In this document: positions 1 to 9,503 of the stretch, in pieces
Layout of the letters: each line of letters starts with the position of its first letter
Position numbering within the stretch: position 1 is the stretch's first letter
Assembly (NCBI GenBank): GCA_029778535.1
Contig: JAKOQB010000057.1
Coordinates: 86,506 to 150,505, forward strand
Direction of reading: 5' to 3'
Origin: Pseudomonadota bacterium
GTDB taxonomy: Bacteria; Pseudomonadota; Gammaproteobacteria; Burkholderiales; Burkholderiaceae_F
DNA: 64,000 nt
The notes under the pieces: generated by a model
Seen by the model: only the letters and a program-made list of their open reading frames with translations
Database searches by the model: none
Told to the model about the DNA's origin: nothing
Made by a program: the position numbers and the translations under genes

Positions 1-396
1 TATCGCGACTACGTGACGCGCGCCAAGCGCGCCGAGGCCAAGCGCGCGCTGCTGGAAGGCGCGCAGTTCTTCGAGCGCGTCTACACGGCGAGCGGCTGCT
101 ATCTGTACGCCTCGACGGCCGAATGCATTTCGGGCTCCGGCACCGCCGTCCAGTTGCCCGTCGTGCTCAGCCGCGCGCCGGCCGAGGGCCGCTACAGCTA
201 CAGCATCGCGGCGACCACCGCGAGCCAGACCTTCACCCTCGTCGCCACGCCCTGCGGCACCGCCGGCACCTGCGCGGCCGGCAACGACACCACCTTCACC
301 GACCCCACCTGCGGCAGCTTCGTCCTCGACAACACCGGCGCGCGCGGATTGTCCGGCACTTACACCGGCAACATCGCGACCTGCTGGCAGCGGTAG
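1..396 (+). CDS. PilE-like type IV pilin, 5' end outside window
   Basis: The frame is open from base 1 and ends at TAG 394-396, giving the last 131 residues of a pilin. It lacks the prepilin leader and hydrophobic helix, which lie upstream of the window. What remains starts with YRDYV and a Lys/Arg/Ala-rich helix ([19 protein letters not shown]), then a beta-rich globular domain with paired cysteines, and ends in CWQR. The same blocks occur in the complete pilin at 1523-2122, including the CGSF..D.TG.RG.(S/T)GT pattern, so the two are recent paralogues. It should be a major or minor subunit assembled by the type IV pilus machinery and processed by the PilD peptidase. Family assignment is firm; whether it is the major pilin cannot be told. 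Confidence 0.8.
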   Translation, partial: YRDYVTRAKRAEAKRALLEGAQFFERVYTASGCYLYASTAECISGSGTAVQLPVVLSRAPAEGRYSYSIAATTASQTFTLVATPCGTAGTCAAGNDTTFTDPTCGSFVLDNTGARGLSGTYTGNIATCWQR

Positions 397-866
397 TGCG
401 GCGCGCGTATCGGAACCCCTCGGCCGCGACCGTCCCGCGCACCTTTGGGTGAGCGGGATCGGGGCCGGGCGCATTGACCCAGCGGCTAATGAATTCACAT
501 GGCTCCGGACTGAGGTGCGTTGAGCGGTCTTGAAATGCGCTCGGCGAACCGGCTCCGGTAATCGGATCAAAGCGACCGTTGACAAACGGATGAAGAGGCG
601 ATCACGCGCCTTGATTGCAGCATCATCCTTGCGCAGGCGAGTGCCGACCGAGGGGCGGATTGTGGAAGTGCTGCCGGAGCCTTCAAATGTGGACCGGAGC
701 GGGCGCGGATGCCGGACGTGCGAAATGTGCAGACATAGGCGAGTCCGCTCGTCCGACTGGAGCCGGCGCGGGGCAAAGTCGATCGAAGGCCGCGCCTGGC
801 GCCGAACCGACCATATATTCAAGAGAGTCGCGACAGAAGCTGATCAAGTGGTGAAAGCAGCGGGCA
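397..866. other. 470-bp gap without a convincing gene
   Basis: Lies between the truncated pilin and fimT. Short open frames exist on both strands, but none has a good ribosome binding site or protein-like composition. A TTGACA hexamer at 579-584 lacks a -10 at the right distance. A TATATT at 814-819, about 50 bp before fimT, could be a -10 element for the minor pilin operon but has no good -35. No terminator hairpin stands out after the first pilin. Confidence 0.4.
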
Positions 867-1526
867 ATGAACAGATTGGACCTTAACCGCGCCGGCCGCC
901 CTGTCGCCTTGACGCAAAGGCAAACAAGACTTTCGGCACGCGGATTCACATTGATCGAGCTGATGGTCGTCCTTGCGATCGTCGCGATCTTTCTTGCGCT
1001 CGGCGTGCCCAGCCTGCAGGCGTTTTTTGTCAGGATTCGGTTGGCCACGGCAACCAACGATTTTGGAGCGGCACTGGCTCTGGCTCGTACTGAAGCGATC
1101 AAACGCGGCCATAGCGTCGTCATGAAGAGTTCCTCCGGCATGCCCGGGAACTGGGGAGACGGATGGCAAATCTGCGCCGACGTGAACAACAACCGCGCTT
1201 GCGATGTCAGTGAAGAAATCATTCGAGTCGGCGAGCCGGTGCAGGCGCCGGTTACCGTGTACGCAAGCAATGGCCTGGCCGGCGCGATTGGCTTCAGAGC
1301 GGACGGACGATTCTTTGACACACCGTTGACCGGGCCCGGTGGGGTGATCGCGGTTTGCTACGGTACAACCACCTTGGGACCCGTGGACGGCCAGCCTCGG
1401 TCGCGCGCCATTCTCGTTAACGCCTCCGGCCGCATTCGAGTTGCCGCCGACAACAACGGTGACGGCATTCCGGAGGGCGACACTGGCTCCAATATCGGCG
1501 GAACCTGTTCCGCGCCTACTCCATGA
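867..1526 (+). CDS. fimT: FimT/GspH-type minor pseudopilin
   Basis: 219 aa. A class III prepilin leader of about 26 residues ends in RG, followed by [16 protein letters not shown], the cleavage and methylation site for PilD and the start of the hydrophobic assembly helix (Glu at +5 after the cleavage point). The rest fits the GspH/FimT domain: a helix with [12 protein letters not shown], then a beta-rich C-terminal part with cysteines and a DNNGDG loop. FimT-type proteins are minor pilins at the pilus base or tip; some bind DNA during uptake. The ATG at 867 gives a plausible leader. The stop overlaps the next ORF by ATGA, so this gene is the start of a translationally coupled pilin operon. 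Confidence 0.85.
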   Translation: MNRLDLNRAGRPVALTQRQTRLSARGFTLIELMVVLAIVAIFLALGVPSLQAFFVRIRLATATNDFGAALALARTEAIKRGHSVVMKSSSGMPGNWGDGWQICADVNNNRACDVSEEIIRVGEPVQAPVTVYASNGLAGAIGFRADGRFFDTPLTGPGGVIAVCYGTTTLGPVDGQPRSRAILVNASGRIRVAADNNGDGIPEGDTGSNIGGTCSAPTP

Positions 1527-2122
1527 CGATGCACAAAGTCGGAATACAGGAACAACGGGGCTACTACCCGACTGACTTCCGCCAGTCTCAATCCGATTGC
1601 CGGCGCAGCGCTCGACCTGTGGCGCATCGAAGACTTCTGATTGCCGCCCGAGGGGACCGCGGATTCACGCTCATCGAGCTGATGGTCGTCATTGCGATCC
1701 TGTCGGTTATCGCCGCGATCGCGATTCCTCAGTATCGGGACTACGTGGCACGGGCGAAACGTGCCGAGGCCAAGCGCGCGTTGATGGAGTCAGCTCAGTT
1801 TCTGGAGCGCAATTTCACCGCGGCTGGGTGCTACAGCTACGCTTCGACTTCGGGCTGTCTTACGCAATCGGGGACGGCAATCACTCTTCCGCCGACCTTG
1901 CAGGTAGCACCGGCAGAGGGCCGCGCCAGTTATGCGCTGGTAGTGACCTTCACGAACAGCGGGCAAGCGTTCGCGCTTACCGCAACGCCTTGCGCAAGCG
2001 CCAGTTGCCCGGCTGGGAGCGATCCGTTTTCCGACAGCGCGTGCGGGAGCTTCACGCTGGACAGCACCGGATCGCGCGGCTTCACCGGGACAGGCACTCT
2101 CGCGCAATGCTGGCAGCGTTGA
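1523..2122 (+). CDS. pilE: PilE-like type IV pilin
   Basis: Complete pilin. The [22 protein letters not shown] segment is the PilD cleavage site plus N-terminal hydrophobic helix, followed by [19 protein letters not shown] and a cysteine-containing globular domain ending CWQR. The ATG at 1523 overlaps the fimT stop (ATGA) but gives an unusually long leader of about 46 residues; an in-frame GTG at 1619 would give a normal leader of about 15 residues and may be the true start. Nearly the same blocks are seen in the truncated pilin at the left edge. Role: pilus subunit or PilE-type minor pilin working with PilV, PilW, PilX and PilY1 encoded downstream. Confidence 0.85.
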   Translation: MTMHKVGIQEQRGYYPTDFRQSQSDCRRSARPVAHRRLLIAARGDRGFTLIELMVVIAILSVIAAIAIPQYRDYVARAKRAEAKRALMESAQFLERNFTAAGCYSYASTSGCLTQSGTAITLPPTLQVAPAEGRASYALVVTFTNSGQAFALTATPCASASCPAGSDPFSDSACGSFTLDSTGSRGFTGTGTLAQCWQR

Positions 2123-2531
2123 TCGATTGGCATCCTGCGATCTGACGCGCTAGTCGAATTGGCGTAGCGCACGCCACCCCACTCACGCGACTCGGGCGCA
2201 GTCGTTTTCGCCATCCGTCGGCGACTTGCGGTTTTTCCGACCGCGCGTTCCTCCGTCAGCCGCCGCCGATCGCGACTCATCCGTTCATCTGATGTACGTC
2301 TGGTTGACCGCCCATAGCATGCCGTCGGGCGGCTCGGATGCAGATTGCAGTGTTCACTTCCCGGTTTGACCGCACGGCGCGGGTTTTCGGGCGATTCGCC
2401 CGGGTCACCCGAAATACTGCGGCACACGGCAAGCGGATGCCCGCACTGCACGGTTGCAGGCGTACCGAGCCCGACCCGATGCCAGTTGCGCGGGGCTTGG
2501 TTCGCGCAGAGTTGCCGTCGAAGCTGGGTTC
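2123..2531. other. 409-bp gap without a convincing gene
   Basis: Separates pilE from pilV. Base composition is mixed, with GC-poor stretches unlike the coding regions. Frames on both strands are short and not protein-like. The ORF that includes pilV is open back to 2454, but that part looks untranslated. No hairpin plus T-tract and no clear promoter pair was found. It may carry a promoter for pilVWXY1. Confidence 0.35.
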
Positions 2532-3014
2532 ATGCCGAGTGTGATTCATCCAGTCAGTGCATTGCGGACGCAAGCGCAGCGGCCGGACGCAAGGTGGCGA
2601 CAGAAAGGCATCAGCATGATCGAAGTGCTGGTCGCGGTCGTCGTGCTTTCCCTCGGTGCGCTGGGGGTCGCGGGCATGCAGGCTGCCGGCATGCGCTCCA
2701 ATCACAGCTCCTTCTATCGCGCCACCGCCGCCGAGTTGGTTCATGACATGGCCGATCGCATGCGTGTGAACAGAGCCGCGGCCCGCAGCGGCCTCTATAA
2801 CCGTGCGCTCGGCGACCCTGTACCGACCGGCACCACACTCGCCGAACGCGATCTTGCTGAATGGCTCGCGCGCATCGCGGCTCTGCCGTCGGGCGACGGC
2901 TCGATCGCGATCGACAACTCGCGGGTCACGATAACGGTGAGCTGGGACGATCGTCGCGCGGGTGGGGACGCGAATGCCACGTTCGTCATGTCAACGGAAG
3001 TCTGGGTCAATTGA
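2532..3014 (+). CDS. pilV: Type IV pilus modification/minor pilin PilV
   Basis: About 160 aa from ATG 2532. The leader of 26 residues ends in KG before ISMIEVLVAVVVLSLGALG, the characteristic PilV N-terminus (S-[LM]-IEVLVA). Downstream are the PilV-like residues GMQAAGMRSNHSSFYRATAAEL and DMADRMR. The open frame continues upstream to 2454, but the start at 2532 gives a normal prepilin leader. PilV is a minor pilin of the tip/initiation complex with PilW, PilX and FimT/FimU that primes pilus assembly. The stop overlaps the pilW start by one base (TGATG), so translation is coupled. Confidence 0.85.
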   Translation: MPSVIHPVSALRTQAQRPDARWRQKGISMIEVLVAVVVLSLGALGVAGMQAAGMRSNHSSFYRATAAELVHDMADRMRVNRAAARSGLYNRALGDPVPTGTTLAERDLAEWLARIAALPSGDGSIAIDNSRVTITVSWDDRRAGGDANATFVMSTEVWVN

Positions 3015-4096
3015 TGATCAGGGCTACGGGTCGAGATCGACATCGCGCCCGACTTCGGCGGACCCACGGCTTCACGCTGGTCGAGCTGATGATCGCGATG
3101 GTCCTAGGGCTGCTTGTTGTGGGTGCCCTAGTCTATCTGTACCTCGGCACGCGCGGCGCGCACCGGGTGAATGAAAACATCGTGCGCGTCCAAGAGGCGG
3201 GGCGCGCCGCCCTCGATGCCATTGAGCGTGATCTGCGGCTCACCGGATTCATGGGGTGCCTTTCCGGCATCAACGGCCGGCCCGTCGTCATCGCAAACCC
3301 GGTCCTTTCCTACGGAAGCGTCGCGGACACGATGATCGGATATGCGAACGGCAGCGGCTGGACCAATCCGACCACGATTACTCGGGTCGCCGGGGATGTC
3401 ATTACCGTGCGCGGGGCGGTTGGGGACGGTACGCCGATCACTGGTACGACGGATTACACGAACGCCAAGTTCACACTCGGCGACAACTGCCAGGGATTCA
3501 GGCAGAACGATTACTTCTTCATCGGAGATTGCCAGCGCGCCGTTGTCGGCCGCGTCACCAATGTGCCCGCACAACTGTGCGGCACCGGGGCCGACAGCAC
3601 GGACATCTATCACGCTGCCACGGGCAATGGAAACAACGGAATCGTGACCGGCGTGACGAGCAATCGGTTCAATGCGTTTTCGGTTGACACGCGGACCCTC
3701 GTTTATCGGATGGACGAGATCACGTACTTCATCGGCAACAACGCTTCCGGCCGACGCTCGTTGTTCCGGTTTTCCCGCACCCGCGGCACCGAGGAACTGG
3801 TCGAAAACGTTGCCGATCTGAGCGTCCTGTACGGGGAGGACACGTCGGGGGACGGTGTGGCCGACGTGTTTCACGCGGCGAACGCAGTTGTCAACTGGTC
3901 GTCAGTGTTGAGCGTGCGGATCGCGGTGCTCGTTTCCAGTCCCGACGCGGCGGTGGCTCCATCGGGCAGCAACTACCTGTTTCGAGACATCAACGGCGAC
4001 GGAGTGGTCAACGCTGCTGACGCGCAGACGGCGCCGGACACTCGTTTGTACCGCGTGTTCACAACCACGGTTGCGCTTCGCAACCGCCTGCCGTGA
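3014..4096 (+). CDS. pilW: Type IV pilus assembly protein PilW
   Basis: 360 aa. Leader ends THG before FTLVELMIAMVLGLLVVGAL, the prepilin cleavage site and hydrophobic helix. It is followed by the typical PilW stretch VQEAGRAALDAIERDLRLTGFMGC. The large C-terminal domain carries several cysteines and ends with a calcium-loop-like DINGDGVVNAAD near residues 325-336. PilW is the largest minor pilin and connects the pilin tip complex to PilY1 in Pseudomonas-type systems. The start overlaps the pilV stop and the stop overlaps the possible GTG start of pilX, as expected for one operon. Confidence 0.87.
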   Translation: MIRATGRDRHRARLRRTHGFTLVELMIAMVLGLLVVGALVYLYLGTRGAHRVNENIVRVQEAGRAALDAIERDLRLTGFMGCLSGINGRPVVIANPVLSYGSVADTMIGYANGSGWTNPTTITRVAGDVITVRGAVGDGTPITGTTDYTNAKFTLGDNCQGFRQNDYFFIGDCQRAVVGRVTNVPAQLCGTGADSTDIYHAATGNGNNGIVTGVTSNRFNAFSVDTRTLVYRMDEITYFIGNNASGRRSLFRFSRTRGTEELVENVADLSVLYGEDTSGDGVADVFHAANAVVNWSSVLSVRIAVLVSSPDAAVAPSGSNYLFRDINGDGVVNAADAQTAPDTRLYRVFTTTVALRNRLP

Positions 4097-4101
4097 CGGA
4101 G

Positions 4102-4638
4102 ATGACAGTGAGAGCGTGTTCACCGCCCGGGAATCAGCGCGGCGCCGCCTTGATGCTCGGAATGGTGATTCTCGTGCTTATCAGCATGCTCGGCGCGTCT
4201 GCGTACTGGGCATCGACGCAGGAAGAGCGGATGTCCGGCAACGCCCGCGAACGGCTTCGCAGCTTCGAGGCCGGAGAGGCATCACTACGGGATTGTGAAA
4301 CAGTCCTCGCCGGCGCATCGCTGCCGCCTTTCGATGGAACCGGCGGGATGTACGTCGCCGCGCCGATCACCAGCTCGCAGGTCTATCAGACGGTGGACTG
4401 GAATTCGTCCACGGCGACGCGCGTGCTAAACGCCGGTCCATCCTCGGCGATGGTCTCCGTTAATCGACAGCCCGCTTGCATCATCGAGCAGATGATCACG
4501 CTCCAGGAGCCGGGGCTCGGGAACTCTTCACAGGGGGGCCTGGAGATGCGCGAGGTCACCGTTTACCGCGTGACGGCACGGGGATTCGGATCAGGTCCGA
4601 ATTCACGAGTCACTTTGCAGACGATCTATCGACGTTGA
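4102..4638 (+). CDS. pilX: Type IV pilus minor pilin PilX
   Basis: About 178 aa from ATG 4102; a GTG at 4093 overlapping the pilW stop is an alternative start. The N-terminus is RGAALMLGMVILVLISMLG with Glu shortly after (ASTQEERMSGNARERLRSFEAGE), the standard PilX_N pattern. This class lacks the FTLIE box and is cleaved less canonically. The remainder is a small domain with two cysteines. PilX belongs to the minor pilin tip complex and often interacts with PilY1, which starts 43 bp downstream. Confidence 0.8.
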   Translation: MTVRACSPPGNQRGAALMLGMVILVLISMLGASAYWASTQEERMSGNARERLRSFEAGEASLRDCETVLAGASLPPFDGTGGMYVAAPITSSQVYQTVDWNSSTATRVLNAGPSSAMVSVNRQPACIIEQMITLQEPGLGNSSQGGLEMREVTVYRVTARGFGSGPNSRVTLQTIYRR

Positions 4639-4681
4639 TTGCAGGCAGGCACTTCCGAACGAAACGGAATTGAGGTAAGCC

Positions 4682-7600
4682 ATGAGTCGAGTCAGCTCAA
4701 GTTCATCCCGACCGCGGGTGCTTCGCCGGGCGCTGACGGCGGCATCACTCGCGTCACTGCTCGTTGCCGCCGGTGTCGCCGCGCAGACGGTGTCGTCGGT
4801 GCCGCTAATTCTCCCAACGCCGCTGCCGCCCAATCTGGTGCTGACGCTCGACGATTCGGGATCGATGCAATGGGCGTTCGTACCTGATGCAACCTGCAGC
4901 ATCGCTTCGTCTCGCCGGGCGAAGTCCGGGTACCGCAATCCTCTGTACTACGACCCAGACGAAGTTTATCCCGCGCCGACCGATGTGAACGGCAATCCGC
5001 TCACGACCAGTTTTACGAATGCGAAACTGAATGGGTTTGACGCCTCGCGCGGGGCAATCGATTTGAGCAGCGGATATCGACCGACCTGGGAATACAGTCC
5101 GGACTCGAGCGTTCGACCGCAGGATACGGGCGCCACTTCATTCAATTGCCCCAACAGTTCCGGAGGCAGCGGTTGGCATGCATTTGCGCCACATGCGACG
5201 GCGGACCTCACGACAATCGTTGGCCCCAAGCCTTCAGGCACCGATAACCGCGCGAACCAGCCTGGGAATGCTTATTACTACAAATGGAACACCAGTTGCA
5301 CGGCCTCGCAGATCGACGACGACACCTGCTACACGCTCGTGATCGTCTCCGCCACCTCGGGACCGGGCGGTACTGATGAGCGCCAGAATTTTGCCAACTG
5401 GTACTCCTTCTACCGCACGCGCAATCTAGCAGTGAAGAGCGGCGCGGCGCTGGCGTTTGGCGGTGTCAGTCCGGAAACACGAGTGGCGTTCCAAGCACTC
5501 AACACCTGCAATGCGCTGTCGACCACCAACTGCAATGGCCTGGGCTTCGATAACAAGATCCGGCGATTCCAAGGGTCACAGAAGACCAACTTCTACAACT
5601 GGCTCTTCAAACTCCCCGCTAATGGAGGAACGCCTCTGCAGAGCGCATTACGTCGCGCCGGCGAGTACTACCGGACCAGTGGAATCTCGAGTCCCTATGC
5701 GGTGGATCCGCAGGTGACGCTCGGCACCGAGTACGCATGCCGCCCGAACTTTCACATCATGATGACGGACGGCATGTGGAACACCTCAACCGCCAACTGT
5801 GGAAGCAGCAGCTGCGGAAACAACGACAGCGCCAGCCGCACATTGCCAGATGGAACCGCCTACTCGGCGCGCGCTCCCTATTCGGACAGCAATAGCAACA
5901 GTCTCTCGGACGTCGCGTTCTACTACTGGGCGACCGATCTGCGCACGGACATCGCAAACAAGGTCATCCCGCGCTTCACGGACCGCTCGGATCCCGATAC
6001 GGCCGCGCAATTCTGGAATGCGAAAAACGATCCTGCGACCTGGCAGCACATGGTCAATTTCACCGTCGGCCTGGGTCTCACGAACCAGCTGACTCTGACG
6101 AACATGAAGTGGGGCGGCAGTACGTTCGCGGGCGATTACGCTAATTTCGCCAGCGGCTCCCAGTCGTGGCCGTCGGTCGGCTCACTCAGCAGCGCGGGAG
6201 CGGGCAAGGTCTATGACCTGTGGCATGCGGCAATCAACAGCCGCGGGCAATTCTTTTCCGCAGACAGCCCGACCCAGTTGAACTACGCGCTCAATTCGGC
6301 GATCAAGGCAACTTTGGCGCGAGAAGCTTCGTCCTCGGCGCTCGCCACCAACTCCACGCGCCTAGACACCGGCACCGTCGTGTTTCAGGCGCGATTCCGA
6401 AGCGGCGACTGGACGGGCGAGATGACAGCCTATGGGCTGAACGCCGACGGAAGCCTCGCCTCTGCACGCTGGGACACATCGGATACGCCATCGCTTATCC
6501 CGTCTGCTTCGACACGCAAGATCTACAGCTGGGACGGTACGACCGGCGTTGCGTTCAGCGACACGGGCGTCACGAGTTCAATGTGGACGGCGATGGGCCT
6601 GGGGACAGCACCGGCCGCGACGCGCACGCAAATGGTCAACTTCCTGCGCGGCGATCAATCGAACGAGCAATCCAACGGGGGCAGTTATCGGTCGCGCAGC
6701 ACGCGCCTAGGCGACGTAGTCAACTCTGATCCCGTGTTCGCTGGAGCAGGCAACTTTGGATACTCGATCCTACCCGAAGGGCTTTCGACCGCTACGGAGC
6801 CCTACGCCAATTACCTGACGTTCAAACGAGGAGCCGGTCGCGCCAAGATGGTCTACATCGGCTCGAACGACGGCATGCTGCATGGGTTCAATGCCGATAC
6901 CGGTGCGGAGGTCTTCGCGTATGTGCCGCACGCAGTCCTCGGCAATATGACGCAGTTGTCGGACCCGGCCTACTCGCACCTTTTCTTCGTCGACGGATCG
7001 CCATTCGTTGGCGATGCGTACTTTCCGAGCGCGCCGGCGGGTGAGCGCTGGCGTTCCACATTGGTGGGTGTGACAGGCGCCGGCGGCAGCGCCGTGTTCG
7101 CGCTTGACGTTCGTCAGCCCTCGGACTTTTCGACCGAGGCGACCGGAGTCACGCGCGTGCTTTGGGAGCGCGATGCGGGCTACTCTGGGTTCCAGGACCT
7201 TGGATATACGATCGGACGACCCATCATCGCGCGGCTTAACAACGGCGAATGGGCGGCGGTGTTCGGCAATGGATACAACAGCACATACGGATGCGCGGTG
7301 TTGTTTGTTGTGCGCTTGAGCGACGGAACGGTTCTGAAGAAGATCGACACGCAGACGCGTGCGACGCCGACGACGCCATGCACGGGCGGCGCGAACGGAT
7401 TGAGTTCACCGTCGCTTCTCGACGTCAACGGCGACCGCGTGATCGACGTCGTTTACGCTGGCGACATTCAAGGCAACGTCTGGAAGTTTGACCTGTCGGG
7501 CAACGATCCTGCTGTGTGGGGTGTGGCCTACACGAATGGATCCAGTCCCGCGCCGTTGTTCACTGCGCGCAATCCTTCCGGGCAGGTCCAGCCGATCACG

Positions 7601-8260
7601 ACGGTGGTCGAAATCGGTGCGCCTCCACCCGGGCGTACCGGGAACATGGTGTATGCCGGAACCGGGCGCTTCTACGCCATTGGCGATCAGATCGACCTCA
7701 CCGTTCAGTCGATCTACGGAATCTACGACGACGGAACTCGAATCACGCAGAGCGCCCGGACTCCGTCGGCAACCTATCCTCTGGTGCAGCAAACGTACAC
7801 GGTGTCCAGCGTGGGTTCTCAGAACGTTCGAGACGTAAGCACGACCGTGGTCGACTACGCGAGTAAACGGGGTTGGTTCGTCGACCTTTCGAATTCGCCG
7901 GCTGATGGCGAACGGGTCACGACCAATCCGCAGTTGTCGGCCGGGCGTCTGTTTGTACGCAGCTTCGCTCCCTCGTCCGATCCGTGCGACTTCGGTGGCA
8001 CCGGCTGGCTGATGGCGTTTGATCCGTTCTCCGGCGGCCAGCTGCCCTACGCCGTTTTCGACATCAACAACGACGGCGCATTCAACAACACGGACAAGCA
8101 TGCCGGCCTTCAGGTCAAGGGCGGGCGCGGCATGTCGCTGATCTACGGCGGAACCTACGGGCGGGCGCTGCTCGGCAACGCCGACAGCAGCGTGAGTTCG
8201 ATCAGGATCGCCGGAGACCCGAACGCGGGCGGTCGCGCATCTTGGCGCGAACTGCAGTAG
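4682..8260 (+). CDS. pilY1: PilY1-type pilus tip adhesin/assembly factor
   Basis: 1192 aa with a Sec signal peptide (hydrophobic core near residues 15-33, AAQ cleavage). Residues 57-62 (DDSGSM) are the metal-site motif of a von Willebrand A-like domain that spans roughly the first half. The C-terminal third is the PilY1 beta-propeller, with the calcium-site pattern DVNGDRVIDVVYAGD near residue 914 and the usual AVFGNGYNS and GNVWKFD strands. PilY1 caps the pilus, counters PilT-driven retraction, and acts in adhesion and surface sensing. It is the last gene of the minor pilin operon. Length is within the usual 1000-1300 aa range. Confidence 0.9.
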   Translation: MSRVSSSSSRPRVLRRALTAASLASLLVAAGVAAQTVSSVPLILPTPLPPNLVLTLDDSGSMQWAFVPDATCSIASSRRAKSGYRNPLYYDPDEVYPAPTDVNGNPLTTSFTNAKLNGFDASRGAIDLSSGYRPTWEYSPDSSVRPQDTGATSFNCPNSSGGSGWHAFAPHATADLTTIVGPKPSGTDNRANQPGNAYYYKWNTSCTASQIDDDTCYTLVIVSATSGPGGTDERQNFANWYSFYRTRNLAVKSGAALAFGGVSPETRVAFQALNTCNALSTTNCNGLGFDNKIRRFQGSQKTNFYNWLFKLPANGGTPLQSALRRAGEYYRTSGISSPYAVDPQVTLGTEYACRPNFHIMMTDGMWNTSTANCGSSSCGNNDSASRTLPDGTAYSARAPYSDSNSNSLSDVAFYYWATDLRTDIANKVIPRFTDRSDPDTAAQFWNAKNDPATWQHMVNFTVGLGLTNQLTLTNMKWGGSTFAGDYANFASGSQSWPSVGSLSSAGAGKVYDLWHAAINSRGQFFSADSPTQLNYALNSAIKATLAREASSSALATNSTRLDTGTVVFQARFRSGDWTGEMTAYGLNADGSLASARWDTSDTPSLIPSASTRKIYSWDGTTGVAFSDTGVTSSMWTAMGLGTAPAATRTQMVNFLRGDQSNEQSNGGSYRSRSTRLGDVVNSDPVFAGAGNFGYSILPEGLSTATEPYANYLTFKRGAGRAKMVYIGSNDGMLHGFNADTGAEVFAYVPHAVLGNMTQLSDPAYSHLFFVDGSPFVGDAYFPSAPAGERWRSTLVGVTGAGGSAVFALDVRQPSDFSTEATGVTRVLWERDAGYSGFQDLGYTIGRPIIARLNNGEWAAVFGNGYNSTYGCAVLFVVRLSDGTVLKKIDTQTRATPTTPCTGGANGLSSPSLLDVNGDRVIDVVYAGDIQGNVWKFDLSGNDPAVWGVAYTNGSSPAPLFTARNPSGQVQPITTVVEIGAPPPGRTGNMVYAGTGRFYAIGDQIDLTVQSIYGIYDDGTRITQSARTPSATYPLVQQTYTVSSVGSQNVRDVSTTVVDYASKRGWFVDLSNSPADGERVTTNPQLSAGRLFVRSFAPSSDPCDFGGTGWLMAFDPFSGGQLPYAVFDINNDGAFNNTDKHAGLQVKGGRGMSLIYGGTYGRALLGNADSSVSSIRIAGDPNAGGRASWRELQ

Positions 8261-8308
8261 CACGGTCCGCGGCACTCAGACTCCCACGGTTCCGGCTATG
8301 CTTTGAAC

Positions 8309-8737
8309 ATGGCCGGAACCCACGCACCCCACCTCCCCACCGACATCACCCTTCACACCGCCTCGCGGCTGCTTGAAATCGCGTTCGACGACGGACGCGT
8401 GTTCAAGCTGCCGTTCGAGTTCCTGCGCGTGTACTCGCCGTCGGCCGAGGTGCGCGGGCACGGGCCGGGGCAGGAGACGCTGCAGTTCGGCAAGCGCGAC
8501 GTGACGATCACGGCGCTGGAGCCGGTCGGCCACTACGCGGTGCAGCCGACGTTCTCCGACGGTCACGCGAGCGGCATCTATACCTGGGACTACCTGTATG
8601 AGCTGGGCGAGAACCAGGAACGCTTCTGGGCTGACTACCTCGCGCGCCTCGAGGCCGCCGGCGCGAGCCGCGATCCGGACGATCCGCGCAACGCCGCGTT
8701 CGTGATGAGCGGCGGGCCGAGCTGCGGCCATCATTGA
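8309..8737 (+). CDS. DUF971 (GBBH-like N-terminal domain) protein
   Basis: 142 aa from ATG 8309 (a TTG two codons earlier is less likely). The single domain matches DUF971, related to the N-terminal domain of gamma-butyrobetaine hydroxylase: L..(A/S)..[26 protein letters not shown] near the N-terminus and [12 protein letters not shown] near residues 93-104. These small proteins commonly precede ubiE in betaproteobacteria; their role is not established, though related domains bind iron-sulfur clusters or zinc. The C-terminus carries a short Cys/His tail (CGHH) that could bind metal. It ends 4 bp before ubiE, so it is probably cotranscribed with the quinone genes. Confidence 0.8.
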   Translation: MAGTHAPHLPTDITLHTASRLLEIAFDDGRVFKLPFEFLRVYSPSAEVRGHGPGQETLQFGKRDVTITALEPVGHYAVQPTFSDGHASGIYTWDYLYELGENQERFWADYLARLEAAGASRDPDDPRNAAFVMSGGPSCGHH

Positions 8738-8741
8738 CGCG

Positions 8742-9491
8742 ATGGCCGATAAGTCGGGCGATTCGACCACACACTTCGGCTACCGGCAGGTCACCGAGGG
8801 GGAAAAGGCGCAGCGCGTCGCGCAGGTGTTCGATTCGGTCGCGTCCAGATACGACCTGATGAACGATCTGATGTCGGCCGGCCTGCACCGGCTGTGGAAG
8901 GCGTTCACCGTGCGGCAGGCCGATGTGCGACCGGGCATGAAGGTGCTCGACGTGGCCGGCGGCACCGGCGATCTGGCGCGCGCGTTCGCCAAGCGCGCCG
9001 GCCCGCAGGGCAGGGTCGTGCTGACCGACATCAACGGCGCGATGCTGCGCGAAGGCCGCGACCGCCTGCTGGACCGCGGCCTGATGCTCCCGCTCGTGCA
9101 GTGCGACGCCGAGCGTCTGCCGTTCGCGAGCGGGACGTTCGACGTCGTCAGCGTCGCCTTCGGCCTGCGCAACATGACGCACAAGGACGCGGCGCTGGCG
9201 GAGATGCGGCGCGTAACCCGCCCCGGCGGCAAGGTGATGGTGCTGGAGTTTTCCCGCATATGGCAGCCGCTCGCGCCTGTCTACGATGCGTACTCGTTCA
9301 ACGTGCTGCCCTGGCTCGGCAAGAAGATCGCGGGCGACAGCGACAGTTATCGTTACCTCGCCGAATCGATCCGCGTGCATCCGTCGCAGGAAGAACTCGC
9401 GCGGCTGATGGAACAGGCGGGCCTCGAAAGCGTCCAATGGTTCAACCTGACCGCGGGCGTGTGTGCGCTGCATGTGGGACGGAAGATCTGA
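8742..9491 (+). CDS. ubiE: Ubiquinone/menaquinone C-methyltransferase UbiE
   Basis: 249 aa, the normal length. It transfers a methyl group from S-adenosylmethionine to the benzoquinol ring during ubiquinone synthesis. Signature stretches are [25 protein letters not shown] (residues 29-53, read in two blocks), SAM-binding [12 protein letters not shown] at 68-79, and the UbiE signature [24 protein letters not shown]. It begins 4 bp after the DUF971 gene and is followed by a Tim44-like gene, ubiJ and ubiB, a conserved betaproteobacterial order. The gene product is cytosolic and membrane-associated in the Ubi complex. Confidence 0.95.
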   Translation: MADKSGDSTTHFGYRQVTEGEKAQRVAQVFDSVASRYDLMNDLMSAGLHRLWKAFTVRQADVRPGMKVLDVAGGTGDLARAFAKRAGPQGRVVLTDINGAMLREGRDRLLDRGLMLPLVQCDAERLPFASGTFDVVSVAFGLRNMTHKDAALAEMRRVTRPGGKVMVLEFSRIWQPLAPVYDAYSFNVLPWLGKKIAGDSDSYRYLAESIRVHPSQEELARLMEQAGLESVQWFNLTAGVCALHVGRKI

Positions 9492-9503
9492 TTGGAGACG
9501 CGA

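Noticed and set aside
530..886. A 118-codon plus-strand frame before fimT
   Set aside because: Arg-rich, no ribosome binding site, overlaps the fimT start; treated as non-coding.
8303..8334. TTGAACA upstream of the DUF971 gene as another ECF-type promoter
   Set aside because: No AACNCA at 16 bp; the hexamer alone is not enough.
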